The position numbers were made by a program, and so were the translations under genes. The notes under the pieces are model-generated. The model did no database searches and was not told the origin of the DNA. It worked only from the letters and a program-made list of their open reading frames with translations. Of a stretch of DNA of 64,000 bases, positions 53,045-61,430 are shown piece by piece (the first letter of the stretch is position 1; each line of letters starts with the position of its first letter). The DNA comes from Aneurinibacillus sp. (GTDB lineage Bacteria; Bacillota; UBA5301; DYFA01): contig DYFA01000038.1 of NCBI GenBank assembly GCA_020725425.1, positions 21,904 through 85,903 on the forward strand, written 5' to 3'.

Positions 53045-54844
53045 ATGTCCCGCAAGGTGGTCGGGTGGTTTGCGCTGATGGCTGCACTTCTCGGGGTCTC
53101 GGCGGGCGCCTTGCAGGTAGCCCGGAAGACGCAGGAGTCCCTCGAGACGTACCGGAGCCCATACGGCGCCCGGAGCGAACCGGCTCCGTCCGCCACCCGT
53201 CCGGGGCTGTCCCCCCTGGCCGGCCGCGTGGTGCTGGTCGTCATAGACGGCTTGCGGAACGACACCTCGCATCAAATGCCGTTCCTGTCCTCACTGCGCC
53301 GCCAGGGGGCCTGGACGGAGCTGCGGACCCGGGAGCCTTCCTTCTCCAAGCCGGGGTATGCCGTCCTCTTAACCGGTACCTGGGCCGAGGTCAGCGGCGT
53401 GACGCTGAATGCCCACTCCGGGCCGGTGGCCACCGATCATCTCCTCCGCCGTCTTAAGGCGGCGGGGCTGCGCTCGGCGGTCATCGGGGACGAGTGGTGG
53501 GGTGAACTGGCCGACGGCCAGATCGACTACCCCTACCTCTACCCCGATGCGGAGACCCACAGCCCCACCTTCGACGCCCGGGTGACCGAGGACGCGCTGC
53601 GCAGCCTCGCCACGGACCAGGCGGCCTTCACGCTGGTCCACCTCTGCGCGGTCGACAGCGCAGCTCACCAGTCCGGCGGGGCGGCGAGCGAGGCCTACCT
53701 GAAGGCGGCCCGCGACGCCGACGACCGGCTCCGGCGAATCGCCCAGGCGCTGGACTTCCGCACCGATGCCCTGATCGTGACCGCCGACCACGGGCACTTA
53801 AGTCGAGACACGCGGGGCGGCGGGCATGGCGGGGGGGAACCCGAAGTCCTGACTGTGCCCCTCGTGATGGTGGGCCGCGGGATACGGCCCGGGCGGCTTG
53901 AGCCCGGCGAAGTGGTGGATACCGTCCCGACCGCCGCCGCCCTTTTGGGGGTCGCGGCGCCTTTGGAGGCCAGGGGCCGTCCCCGCTGGGACGGGCTGGC
54001 GGTGGACGAGACTGCCCGGGCGGCGTGGGGGATTGCGCAGCTCGCCGAAAGCGTCGAGTTCGCCAAGAGTTTCCTGGGCGCGCTCGAGGGGAAGCCGGCC
54101 GGAGAAATCGACCGGGTGGTTGCGACAGCCGCCGCCGCGGCCGGTGAGGCGGAGACCTTGTACGCGGCCGGGCGGTTCGGAGAGGCGGCGGCCCGCAGCG
54201 AAGAGGCGCGCCGGGCGCTGTTCCGTGACCTTGACCGGCGGCGTTCGTGGCGTCTGCTCCTCTCCCGCCTGGGCCGGGTTCCAGGGGGCCTGGCGCTGGC
54301 CGCAGTCCTTCCGCTCCTCTTAAGGGTGGTCGCTTCCCGAAGACGTCTGGGCGCCGCCATCGCCGTGGGCCTTCTCTTCCTCGCCCTGGACGCCCTGGCT
54401 TACGGCTTTCTCCTCGGGTATCCATGGTCGTTGAGCGCCCTGCCCGGGACGGAGGTGGCGGACTTTCTGCGCCTCTTCGGTTGGCCGGAGTATCTAGCCC
54501 TGGCGGTGCTGACAGTGCCGTTTCTGGCCGCCGCCCGGCGGCGCCGCTCGGCCGAGGCGGCCTGGGACGGGCTGGCCTTCGCGGCCGGCCCGTACCTCGC
54601 GCTGCTCTGGGTCGTGGCGGTGGGGTTTGTCGTCAACGGCTTCCGGGTGGAGCGTTTCCTGCCTCACTTCCCGGTTGGTTTCCTACAACTTGGAGCCCTG
54701 ATCCAGCTGGCCTTCCTGCTGCCGGCCGCGGTGCTTCTACCGGTGGGGGCGGTCCTGGTCAGCCGCGGGCGTCCGGCCGGACGGCCGCAGCCGGGCGCCG
54801 GAGCGGCAGCGGCAGGTGAAGCAGAAACATCCCCGAAGCAATGA
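53045..54844 (+). CDS. membrane-anchored alkaline-phosphatase-superfamily protein with C-terminal multi-span membrane domain
   Basis: A 599-residue protein with an N-terminal anchor (FALMAALLGVSAGALQVA) and an extracytoplasmic type I phosphodiesterase/phosphatase-like domain. Metal-site segments are VVLVVIDGLRNDTSHQMPFL, the nucleophile region SKPGYAVLLTGTW, HLCAVDSAAHQ and VTADHGHLSRDTRG. After about residue 415 come four or five transmembrane segments (LALAAVLPLLLRVV, AIAVGLLFLALDALAYGFLL, onward). This layout resembles phosphoethanolamine or phosphoglycerol transferases that decorate envelope glycans, but with the catalytic domain first. No ribosome site other than GGGAGGG; it is divergent from bioY and its 3' end overlaps the EamA gene by 86 bases. 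Confidence 0.8.
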   Translation: MSRKVVGWFALMAALLGVSAGALQVARKTQESLETYRSPYGARSEPAPSATRPGLSPLAGRVVLVVIDGLRNDTSHQMPFLSSLRRQGAWTELRTREPSFSKPGYAVLLTGTWAEVSGVTLNAHSGPVATDHLLRRLKAAGLRSAVIGDEWWGELADGQIDYPYLYPDAETHSPTFDARVTEDALRSLATDQAAFTLVHLCAVDSAAHQSGGAASEAYLKAARDADDRLRRIAQALDFRTDALIVTADHGHLSRDTRGGGHGGGEPEVLTVPLVMVGRGIRPGRLEPGEVVDTVPTAAALLGVAAPLEARGRPRWDGLAVDETARAAWGIAQLAESVEFAKSFLGALEGKPAGEIDRVVATAAAAAGEAETLYAAGRFGEAAARSEEARRALFRDLDRRRSWRLLLSRLGRVPGGLALAAVLPLLLRVVASRRRLGAAIAVGLLFLALDALAYGFLLGYPWSLSALPGTEVADFLRLFGWPEYLALAVLTVPFLAAARRRRSAEAAWDGLAFAAGPYLALLWVVAVGFVVNGFRVERFLPHFPVGFLQLGALIQLAFLLPAAVLLPVGAVLVSRGRPAGRPQPGAGAAAAGEAETSPKQ

Positions 54845-55688
54845 ATACCCCCCCGACCGCCTGGACTGCGCTGAGCCGTTCGCCCAGGAAGAGCAGGGCC
54901 AGGAGGACCGTGATCAGCGGCTCGAAAGTGGATAGCACGCTGGCCCGGGCCGCCCCGAGCCGGCGGATCCCTGCCAGAAGGGTTCCGATGGCGAGGGCGG
55001 TGGAGAAGAGGGCCATCAGGGTGAGGGCGAGCCAGCCCTGCGGGCGGAAGGCGGCGGTGAACGCGCCGGTGAAAGCATTGATCGCAGTGAAGGTCACCGC
55101 TGCCCCGCCAATGATGTACCAGGAAGCGACGGCCGGATTCACCCCGGGGGTCAGCCGCTGGTTGGCCAGGAGGTAGACTGAGTAGACGAGAGCTGCCCCG
55201 AGACCCAGGGAAGTTCCGGCCGGGTTGAGGTGAAGCTGCGGGCTCCACAGCAAGAGAAACGTCCCCGCTCCGGTGAGCAGCAGAGCCAACAGGTGACGGC
55301 GCCCCAACGGGTTGCCCCACAAAAGGTAGGAGAGCAGGGACACGAAGGCCGGATAGGTGTAGAGCAGCATCGACGTGGCTGAGGCCGGAATGAAGCGCAG
55401 GGCCGAGAAGAAGAGGCTGGATTGAGCGGCATACCCCACCCCGCCGAGGAGGAGGAGGATGACCGCCTCCCGCGGGGGGACGCGCCAGGGCAGCCGGTTG
55501 AGGCGAACGTAGGCCGCAATGAGCAGGGTCGCCAGGATGAAGCGCCAGTTCAGTGCGACCAGCGGCGCAACTCCCGTCGCGTAGGCCACCTTGGCGAGGA
55601 TGGCTAAAGTGGCGAAGCCGGCGGCGGAAACGAGCACGAGAAGAGTTCCTTCGGCTTCCGGGCTGAGGAGCGGAGGGCGGCGGCGCAA
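54759..55688 (-). CDS. EamA-family (DMT superfamily) permease
   Basis: A 309-residue drug/metabolite transporter with ten hydrophobic segments in two EamA repeats: LLVLVSAAGFATLAILAKVA opens the first and GTSLGLGAALVYSVYLLAN the second. The signature ending FEPLITVLLALLFLGERLSA is present. Exported metabolite unknown. TTG 55688 is preferred as start, with GGAAGGGA upstream; the frame is open to 55739. The C-terminal 29 residues lie antisense to the phosphatase-like gene. Confidence 0.88.
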   Translation of the reverse strand: MRRRPPLLSPEAEGTLLVLVSAAGFATLAILAKVAYATGVAPLVALNWRFILATLLIAAYVRLNRLPWRVPPREAVILLLLGGVGYAAQSSLFFSALRFIPASATSMLLYTYPAFVSLLSYLLWGNPLGRRHLLALLLTGAGTFLLLWSPQLHLNPAGTSLGLGAALVYSVYLLANQRLTPGVNPAVASWYIIGGAAVTFTAINAFTGAFTAAFRPQGWLALTLMALFSTALAIGTLLAGIRRLGAARASVLSTFEPLITVLLALLFLGERLSAVQAVGGVFIASGMFLLHLPLPLRRPAAAVRPDARG

Positions 55689-55820
55689 GAGGTCCCTTCC
55701 TTTCCGGTCGTTTATCCAGCAGCATATCTTTCTGGGCACGACCCGTCAAGGCCTGCTCGGCAGCAAGCAGGAATAGGGCTTTCGCATCTCGAAAATGGGC
55801 GGCAATGAGGAGGGTTGGGC

Positions 55821-56477
55821 GTGAACCAGGCACCGACAATTCCCAAACCCAGCTTGGAACGGCTTTTCCTTTACTATCGCATCCTCGAGGCCTGCCGGGA
55901 AGGGCGGAAGGAGGTCATCTCCTCCGAGGAGTTGGGAAGGCGAGCGGGGGTTGACGCCGCCCAGGTCCGGAAGGACTTGACCTACATCTCGCAGTGCGGT
56001 CGGCCCGGAATCGGCTACCAGGTAGGGGAGCTCCTCGTAGCCCTCGAGGCAGTGCTCGGACTGAAACGCCAGACGCACGCCGCCCTGGTCGGGGTAGGGC
56101 GTCTCGGAACGGCCATCCACAACTATCCCGGTTTCACTCACTTCGGGCTGCGCATCACCGCCTTGTTCGACATTGATCCGGCCCGGGTGGGCCAGCGCGT
56201 GGGAGAGCACGAGATCTACCACATCGACCGGTTGGTGGAGATTGTCTCGGCTTCCACTATCCAGCTCGGCATCATCACCGTTCCGGCCCACGCGGCGCAG
56301 GCCGTGGCCAACGGTTTGATCGCGGCGGGAGTCCGCGGCCTGTGGAATTTCGCCCCCGTGACCCTGCGGGTCCCCCCTGGAGTCATTGTCCGGAACGAGG
56401 ACTTGGCAGTCGGGTTGGCCACGCTCTCCTGGCATCTGGCGCGGTCCGCGAAACCCCTCGTGAGCGGGGGCAAGTGA
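55821..56477 (+). CDS. rex: redox-sensing transcriptional repressor Rex
   Basis: Senses the NADH/NAD+ ratio and represses fermentation and respiration genes when NADH is low. The 218-residue protein has a winged-helix N-terminus (PSLERLFLYYRILEACREG, then SSEELGRRAGVDAAQVRKDL) and a Rossmann domain with GVGRLGTAI (about residues 90-98). C-terminal swapped-helix sequence is also present. GTG 55821 is preferred, eight bases after GAGGAGGG, over a TTG at 55815. It lies just upstream of the split glutamate synthase operon on the same strand, but a hairpin at 56630 separates them. Confidence 0.95.
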   Translation: MNQAPTIPKPSLERLFLYYRILEACREGRKEVISSEELGRRAGVDAAQVRKDLTYISQCGRPGIGYQVGELLVALEAVLGLKRQTHAALVGVGRLGTAIHNYPGFTHFGLRITALFDIDPARVGQRVGEHEIYHIDRLVEIVSASTIQLGIITVPAHAAQAVANGLIAAGVRGLWNFAPVTLRVPPGVIVRNEDLAVGLATLSWHLARSAKPLVSGGK

Positions 56478-56570
56478 TCGGTTTCCCGACAAGAATATTG
56501 TATTCATAACGGCCGGGGCAGGAATAGTTGCCCGCGAGCGGAATAGGGTAGGGCAACATACGAAACATCC

Positions 56571-56585
56571 TTTCACTTAGTGAAA
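56571..56585. promoter_or_regulatory. palindrome upstream of the glutamate synthase operon
   Basis: TTTCAC-TTA-GTGAAA at 56571-56585, a perfect 6+6 palindrome. It has the letters of a Rex site turned outwards (Rex sites usually read TTGTGAA...TTCACAA), so it is probably bound by another regulator or by none. It lies 110 bases before the operon's first start codon. Confidence 0.4.
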
Positions 56586-56629
56586 ACTGCCCCGGGGAGC
56601 AGGAGCGTAGGGAGAAGCACATGTGGCTG

Positions 56630-56660
56630 GCGTGCTCCGGGAGGTCTGTCCGGAGCACGC
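56630..56660 (+). terminator. strong leader hairpin (attenuator candidate) before the glutamate synthase operon
   Basis: Perfect 11-bp stem GCGTGCTCCGG (56630-56640) with CCGGAGCACGC (56650-56660), nine-base loop, followed by TGCATTTTCACTC. It lies 35 bases before the first start codon, so it could end read-through from rex or act as a transcription attenuator. Confidence 0.55.
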
Positions 56661-56695
56661 TGCATTTTCACTCGAGCAGCGAGGAGGGGGTAGCG

Positions 56696-57811
56696 ATGTG
56701 GAAGAAAGACGAGCGGATCCCTTCGGGATGTGCCATCAGCGGGTTCATTAACCGGTGCGGGCGAAAGGAGAGCGGTGAGGCGATCCTCCGCTCCATTGCC
56801 GCAATGCACGAGCGGTCGAACGGCTTGGGCGGGGGTTTCGCCGTCTACGGGTGCTACCCGGAGTATGCGGCCTGCTACGCCTTCCATCTGATGTTCGAAT
56901 CAGAGGCGGCCCGGGACCGGGTCGAGGAGTTTCTGCGCCGCAGTTTCGTGGTGCAGGGCGCGGAACCGATTCCCACCCGGTCGGTGGCCTCCATCACCGA
57001 CCAGCCCCTGCTCTGGCGGTACTTCCTCGAAGTCCGGCCCGAGTCGCTGACGGTGGGGAACACCTTCCTGACTGAAGAGGACTTCGTCGTGGCGGCGGTG
57101 ATGGAGATCAACGCCCATTTCGACGGCGCGTACGTCGCTTCCAGCGGCAAGAACATGGGCGTCTTCAAGGGGGTCGGCTACCCGGAGGAGATCGGGCGGT
57201 TCTACCGCCTCGAGGAGTACCAAGGCTACCTCTGGACGGCTCACGGGCGCTTCCCGACCAACACGCCCGGCTGGTGGGGCGGGGCCCATCCCTTTGCCTT
57301 GCTCGACTGGTCGGTGGTCCACAACGGGGAGATTTCATCTTACGGAATAAACAAGCGCTACTTGGAAGGACACGGCTACCTCTGCCGGCTGGGCACCGAC
57401 ACGGAGGTCATCGCCTACCTCTTCGACCTCTTCCAGCGCCGCCACGGGCTCCCGCTCAGCGCCACCTGCCTCGCCCTGGCCGCCCCCTTCTGGTCGGAGA
57501 TCGACCGACTGCCTCCGGAGGAGGCGACGATCGCCCGGGCGGTCCGGATGGTCTACGGCTCAGGGCTGCTCAACGGGCCCTTCAGCATCATCGTGGCCAA
57601 CCGGTCCGGAATGATCGGGTTGAACGACCGGATCAAGCTCCGGCCGATGGTGGTGGCGGAGCGCGGCGAGACGGTGTACATGGCGAGCGAGGAGGCGGCG
57701 ATCCGGGAGATCTGCCCCTCAGTCGACCGCCTGTGGTACGCCCGGGGCGGAGAGCCGGTCGTGGCGGCGATGATGCCGCTGGGGGCGGAAGCGGAGGCGG
57801 AAGTGGCGTGA
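56696..57811 (+). CDS. glutamate synthase amidotransferase subunit (class II glutaminase domain)
   Basis: A 371-residue glutamine amidotransferase of the kind fused to the N-terminus of GltB in most bacteria, here a separate gene as in archaea. The Ntn-hydrolase start is PSGCAISGFINRCGR, with Cys12 the likely nucleophile after removal of a short leader. LWTAHGRFPTNTPGWWGGAH, LLDWSVVHNGEISSYGINK and LCRLGTDTEVIAYLFD give the oxyanion and substrate residues. It would release ammonia for the FMN subunit encoded next. ATG 56696 follows GAGGAGGGGG. Its stop overlaps the next start (GTGA). Confidence 0.88.
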   Translation: MWKKDERIPSGCAISGFINRCGRKESGEAILRSIAAMHERSNGLGGGFAVYGCYPEYAACYAFHLMFESEAARDRVEEFLRRSFVVQGAEPIPTRSVASITDQPLLWRYFLEVRPESLTVGNTFLTEEDFVVAAVMEINAHFDGAYVASSGKNMGVFKGVGYPEEIGRFYRLEEYQGYLWTAHGRFPTNTPGWWGGAHPFALLDWSVVHNGEISSYGINKRYLEGHGYLCRLGTDTEVIAYLFDLFQRRHGLPLSATCLALAAPFWSEIDRLPPEEATIARAVRMVYGSGLLNGPFSIIVANRSGMIGLNDRIKLRPMVVAERGETVYMASEEAAIREICPSVDRLWYARGGEPVVAAMMPLGAEAEAEVA

Positions 57812-59313
57812 CCAGCCTGGTCCTCCCCGAATTCCTCCACCGGGTCGACCACCAGAGGTGTCGCCGGTGCAAACGGTGCGTCATGTCCTGTGGCTTCGGC
57901 GCCCTGCAGTTTCTGGAGCGGGTGGTGGCCGATCACGCCAAGTGCGTCGGCTGTCACCGCTGCGCCACCTTTTGCCCGGAAGGGGCCATCACCATCGAGC
58001 GGAACCCGACTGCCCTGCGATACAACGCCCACTGGTCGGAGGAGCACCGGAAGGCCATCTGGCGGCAGGCTGAGTCGGGCGGGATGCTGCTTTCGGCCAT
58101 GGGGAACGACAAGCCTTACCCGAGTTACTTTGACCACCTCTTGCTCGACGCCTGTCAGGTGACGAACCCCTCCATCGACCCGCTGCGGGAGCCGATGGAA
58201 CTCCGGACCTACCTTGGTTCCAAGCCGGAGCGCCTCGAGTTCGGCGCCGGGCCTGACGGAAAGCCCCGGCTGACCGTGGAGCTCGCCCCGCAGGTTCAGC
58301 TTGAGACTCCTCTGGTTTTCTCCGCCATGTCCTTCGGCTCCATCAGCCTGAATGCCCAGAAAGCACTGGCGATGGCGGCGGAAAAGTGCGGGATCACCAT
58401 GAACACCGGGGAGGGCGGCCTGCATAAGGACCTCTATCCCTACAGCCGTCACGTGGTGATCCAGGTCGCCTCCGGCCGTTTCGGCGTTAGCCCGGAGTAC
58501 CTCCAGCAGGGTGCGGCGGTGGAAATCAAGATCGGCCAGGGAGCGAAGCCGGGCATCGGCGGGCATCTGCCCGGCGAGAAGGTCCCGCACGAGATCTCTG
58601 AGACCCGCATGGTCCCGGTCGGGACGGATTGCCTCTCGCCCGCCCCCCATCACGACATCTACTCCATCGAAGATCTGGCCCAGCTCATCGGTGCCCTGAA
58701 GGAGGCCACCCGCTACGAGAAGCCAGTAGGGGTGAAGATCGCCGCGGTGCACAACGTGGCGGCCATCGCCTCGGGCATCGTCCGGGCGGGGGCCGACTTC
58801 ATCTTCCTGGACGGGTTCCGGGGCGGGACCGGCGCGGCTCCGACCGTCATCCGGGACCACGTCGGTCTTCCCATCGAGCTGGCGGTGGCGGCGGTCGACG
58901 ACCGACTCCGCCGGGAGGGCATCCGCAACCGGGCCTCGCTGGTGGTGGCCGGGGGAATCCGCTCCTCCGCTGACGTGGCGAAGGCCGTCGCCCTCGGGGC
59001 GGACGTCTGCGCCATCGGGACGGCGGCCCTCGTGGCCATGGGGTGCCACCTCTGCCAGAAGTGCTACACCGGCAACTGTTCCTGGGGCATCGCCACCCAG
59101 CGGTCGGAGCTGGTCCGGCGCCTGGAGCCGGACGTGGCGGCTGAGCGACTGGTCAACCTGGTTAGGGCCTGGTCGCTGGAGCTGAAGGAGATTCTCGGAG
59201 CCCTGGGCTTGAACGCCATCGAGAGCCTCCGGGGGAGCCGGGAGCGGCTCCGGGCGGTGGGGCTCGACCAGACCACGCTGGATATCCTTGGCGTCAAGCC
59301 GGCCGGCCGGTAG
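57808..59313 (+). CDS. glutamate synthase FMN-binding subunit with two N-terminal 4Fe-4S clusters
   Basis: A 501-residue protein with a ferredoxin-type N-terminus (CRRCKRCVMSCG and CVGCHRCATFCPEGA, residues of about 15-70) joined to the FMN glutamate synthase barrel. Barrel features are SFGSISLNAQKALAMAAEKC, TGEGGLHKDLYPYSRHVVIQ, KIGQGAKPGIGGHLPGEKV, FLDGFRGGTGAAPTVIRD and the 3Fe-4S Cys region GCHLCQKCYTGNCSWGIATQ. It forms glutamate from 2-oxoglutarate and ammonia; the extra clusters suggest electrons arrive from ferredoxin or a partner protein. GTG start overlaps the previous stop. GltB3-like gene follows 12 bases downstream. Confidence 0.92.
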   Translation: MTSLVLPEFLHRVDHQRCRRCKRCVMSCGFGALQFLERVVADHAKCVGCHRCATFCPEGAITIERNPTALRYNAHWSEEHRKAIWRQAESGGMLLSAMGNDKPYPSYFDHLLLDACQVTNPSIDPLREPMELRTYLGSKPERLEFGAGPDGKPRLTVELAPQVQLETPLVFSAMSFGSISLNAQKALAMAAEKCGITMNTGEGGLHKDLYPYSRHVVIQVASGRFGVSPEYLQQGAAVEIKIGQGAKPGIGGHLPGEKVPHEISETRMVPVGTDCLSPAPHHDIYSIEDLAQLIGALKEATRYEKPVGVKIAAVHNVAAIASGIVRAGADFIFLDGFRGGTGAAPTVIRDHVGLPIELAVAAVDDRLRREGIRNRASLVVAGGIRSSADVAKAVALGADVCAIGTAALVAMGCHLCQKCYTGNCSWGIATQRSELVRRLEPDVAAERLVNLVRAWSLELKEILGALGLNAIESLRGSRERLRAVGLDQTTLDILGVKPAGR

Positions 59314-59325
59314 GGGTGGTGAAGC

Positions 59326-60066
59326 ATGACGACGGAGATTTGCGCTCAGCAAATGGATTACCGGGAACTCAACGCCAAAGTCCGGGCGGCGGTGGCCGGG
59401 GGTGAGCGGGAGCTGGTCCTCTCGCAGGTGAACGGGCAACGCTACCTCGGCGTCGGGCTGACCCAACCGGTGAAGCTGTCGATCCACGGCGTGGCCGGGA
59501 ACGACCTGGCGGCATTCATGGATGGGCCGACCCTTGAAATCTGGGGAAACGCCCAGGACGGAGTCGGCAACACGATGAACAGCGGGCGGGTGGTGATCCA
59601 CGGGTCGGCCGGGGATGTGCTCGGGTACGGGATGCGAGGCGGCCGGATCCTGGTGCGGGGCGACGTCGGCTACCGGGTCGGGATCCACATGAAGTCCTTC
59701 AAGCGGCAAGTCCCCACGATCGTGGTGGGCGGGTCGGCCGGCGACTTCCTCGGGGAGTACATGGCCGGCGGGGTGCTCGTGGTGCTCAACCTGTGGAAGG
59801 AGGAGAAGGAGCCGGTCGGCCGTTGGACCGGAACCGGGATGCACGGCGGCGCTATCTACCTCCGCGGCGGCTCCGTCAGCCCGGACCGTCTGGGACGGGA
59901 GGTCCTGGCGGCTCCGGCCGGGGAGGAGGACCAGCCCGTGCTCTTCCCTCTGCTGGACGATTTCGCGACGACCTTCGGGCTGGAGGCGGAAGAGTTGCGC
60001 CGCCAGCCCTTCCAACGCCTCACGCCGACCAGCCATCGTCCTTACGGCAACCTCTACGCCTACTGA
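59326..60066 (+). CDS. glutamate synthase GXGXG (GltB3-like) subunit
   Basis: A 246-residue right-handed beta-helix protein corresponding to the C-terminal GXGXG domain of GltB. Repeats run from VKLSIHGVAGNDLAAFMDGP through NAQDGVGNTMNSGRVVIHGS, GDVLGYGMRGGRILVRGDVG and GGSAGDFLGEYMAGGVLVVL. In GltB this domain is structural and helps hold the subunits together. It is a separate gene in archaeal-type glutamate synthase. It is followed by the HdrBC-like gene 17 bases later. Confidence 0.9.
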   Translation: MTTEICAQQMDYRELNAKVRAAVAGGERELVLSQVNGQRYLGVGLTQPVKLSIHGVAGNDLAAFMDGPTLEIWGNAQDGVGNTMNSGRVVIHGSAGDVLGYGMRGGRILVRGDVGYRVGIHMKSFKRQVPTIVVGGSAGDFLGEYMAGGVLVVLNLWKEEKEPVGRWTGTGMHGGAIYLRGGSVSPDRLGREVLAAPAGEEDQPVLFPLLDDFATTFGLEAEELRRQPFQRLTPTSHRPYGNLYAY

Positions 60067-60083
60067 CCGGGGGGATGAAGAAG

Positions 60084-61430
60084 ATGGAGCGAGCGGCCTA
60101 CGCCTTCTTCTGGGGTTGTCAGATCCCGGCCCGCCTCCCCCACCTCGAGAAGTCCGCCCGCCTCGTTCTCGGCCGGCTCGGGGTGGCGGCGAGGGATCTG
60201 GACGGTTTCACCTGCTGCCCGGAGCGGAACCTCATCGGCAACCTCGACGAGCGCGCCTGGTTCTTGACGGCGGCCCGGAATCTTGCCGTGGCCGAGCGGG
60301 CGGGGCTCGGAATTCTCACTACGTGCAACGGGTGCTACGCCACGCTCAAGACGGTCCTAGGGATAGTCCGGGGCGACCCGAACCGGAGGAGCGAGGCCAA
60401 CGAGGCGCTGGCCCGAGTCGGATTATCCCTGGACGGGCGGTTTGAGGTCAAACACCTGATTGAGGTGTTCTACCACGAGGTCGGACCTGAGCGCATCGCC
60501 AAGGTAGTGGTGCGCCCCCTGCGGGGGATGGCGGTCGCCGTCCATCCCGGCTGCCACCTGCTCCGGCCCAGTCACGCCCTGCAGTTCGACGACCCGCTCC
60601 AGCCGACCAAGTACGACGCGCTGGTGGAGGCTCTAGGAGCGCAGAGCGTGAAGTACGACACCAAGATGCAATGTTGCGGCGGGGCGCTCGGCCAGGTGGG
60701 CGAGCTCGACGAGGCAGTGGCCATGGTCCAGCGGAAGCTGCTCAACGCCCGAGACCGGGGGGCTGAGGCCATAACCACCTGCTGCCCCGAGTGTTTCCTC
60801 CAGTTCGACCAGAAGCAGGCCATCCTGCAACGCCGCGGGGATAAGGCCCACCTGCCCGTCTTCACCTACCCGGAACTGCTCGGGCTGGCGCTGGGGTTCT
60901 CGGAGGAGGAATTGGGCCTGGCCGCGCATAAAGTATCCCCAGAGTCGTTCCTGGCAGCGTGGGAGGAGAAGCGGAGGGACCTCGGGACTCTCGGCGAGGC
61001 GGTCGACTTGGCCGACGCGGAGCGCTGCTACCGGTGCGGGGCCTGTGTTTCCGACTGTCCGGTGGCCCAGTCCCAGCCCGGGTTTGACCCCAATGCCCTG
61101 ATTGGCCTCTTCGTGCAAGGGAGGAGCGGAGAACTCCTCGCGGACGGTTCGTTCTGGCAGTGCCTGGAATGCCACACCTGCCTGGAACTGTGTCCGCAGA
61201 GGTTCGGGATGGAGCAGGTCTTCACCGCTCTGAAGCACTTGGCGATCCAGCGGCGACAGCTCCCGGGCGGGGTCAAAATCGGCGTGGACATGTTCGTAAA
61301 GACAGGCCGGCTTGGCGAACCCGACCTTCGCACCCGGCGGAAGCTGGGCCTGAGTGACCCCCCGGCTGCCGGAGCGGAGGAGTTGCGACAGCTTCTAGCA
61401 GGTGGAGTAGTGGAGGAGGAAGAAGCGTGA
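60084..61430 (+). CDS. HdrB-HdrC fusion (heterodisulfide-reductase-like iron-sulfur protein)
   Basis: A 448-residue soluble iron-sulfur protein. The N-terminal 270 residues are HdrB-like with two Cys-rich CCG regions: TCCPERN with TTCNGCYATL, then HPGCHLL with KMQCCGGALGQVGE and TTCCPECFLQF. In HdrB such regions bind noncubane 4Fe-4S clusters that cleave disulfides. The C-terminal third is HdrC-like with two 4Fe-4S motifs, CYRCGACVSDCPVA and CLECHTCLELCPQRFG. No HdrA is present. Its place between glutamate synthase and IclR genes suggests it moves electrons to or from the synthase. ATG 60084 is preferred over 60075; its stop overlaps the IclR start. Confidence 0.88.
   Translation: MERAAYAFFWGCQIPARLPHLEKSARLVLGRLGVAARDLDGFTCCPERNLIGNLDERAWFLTAARNLAVAERAGLGILTTCNGCYATLKTVLGIVRGDPNRRSEANEALARVGLSLDGRFEVKHLIEVFYHEVGPERIAKVVVRPLRGMAVAVHPGCHLLRPSHALQFDDPLQPTKYDALVEALGAQSVKYDTKMQCCGGALGQVGELDEAVAMVQRKLLNARDRGAEAITTCCPECFLQFDQKQAILQRRGDKAHLPVFTYPELLGLALGFSEEELGLAAHKVSPESFLAAWEEKRRDLGTLGEAVDLADAERCYRCGACVSDCPVAQSQPGFDPNALIGLFVQGRSGELLADGSFWQCLECHTCLELCPQRFGMEQVFTALKHLAIQRRQLPGGVKIGVDMFVKTGRLGEPDLRTRRKLGLSDPPAAGAEELRQLLAGGVVEEEEA

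Noticed and set aside
56571..56585. Rex-binding operator
   Set aside because: Half-sites point the wrong way round (TTTCAC...GTGAAA instead of TTGTGAA...TTCACAA).
57553..60036. 827-codon minus-strand open frame opposite the glutamate synthase genes
   Set aside because: Antisense shadow of conserved genes, no ribosome site and no recognisable domain.
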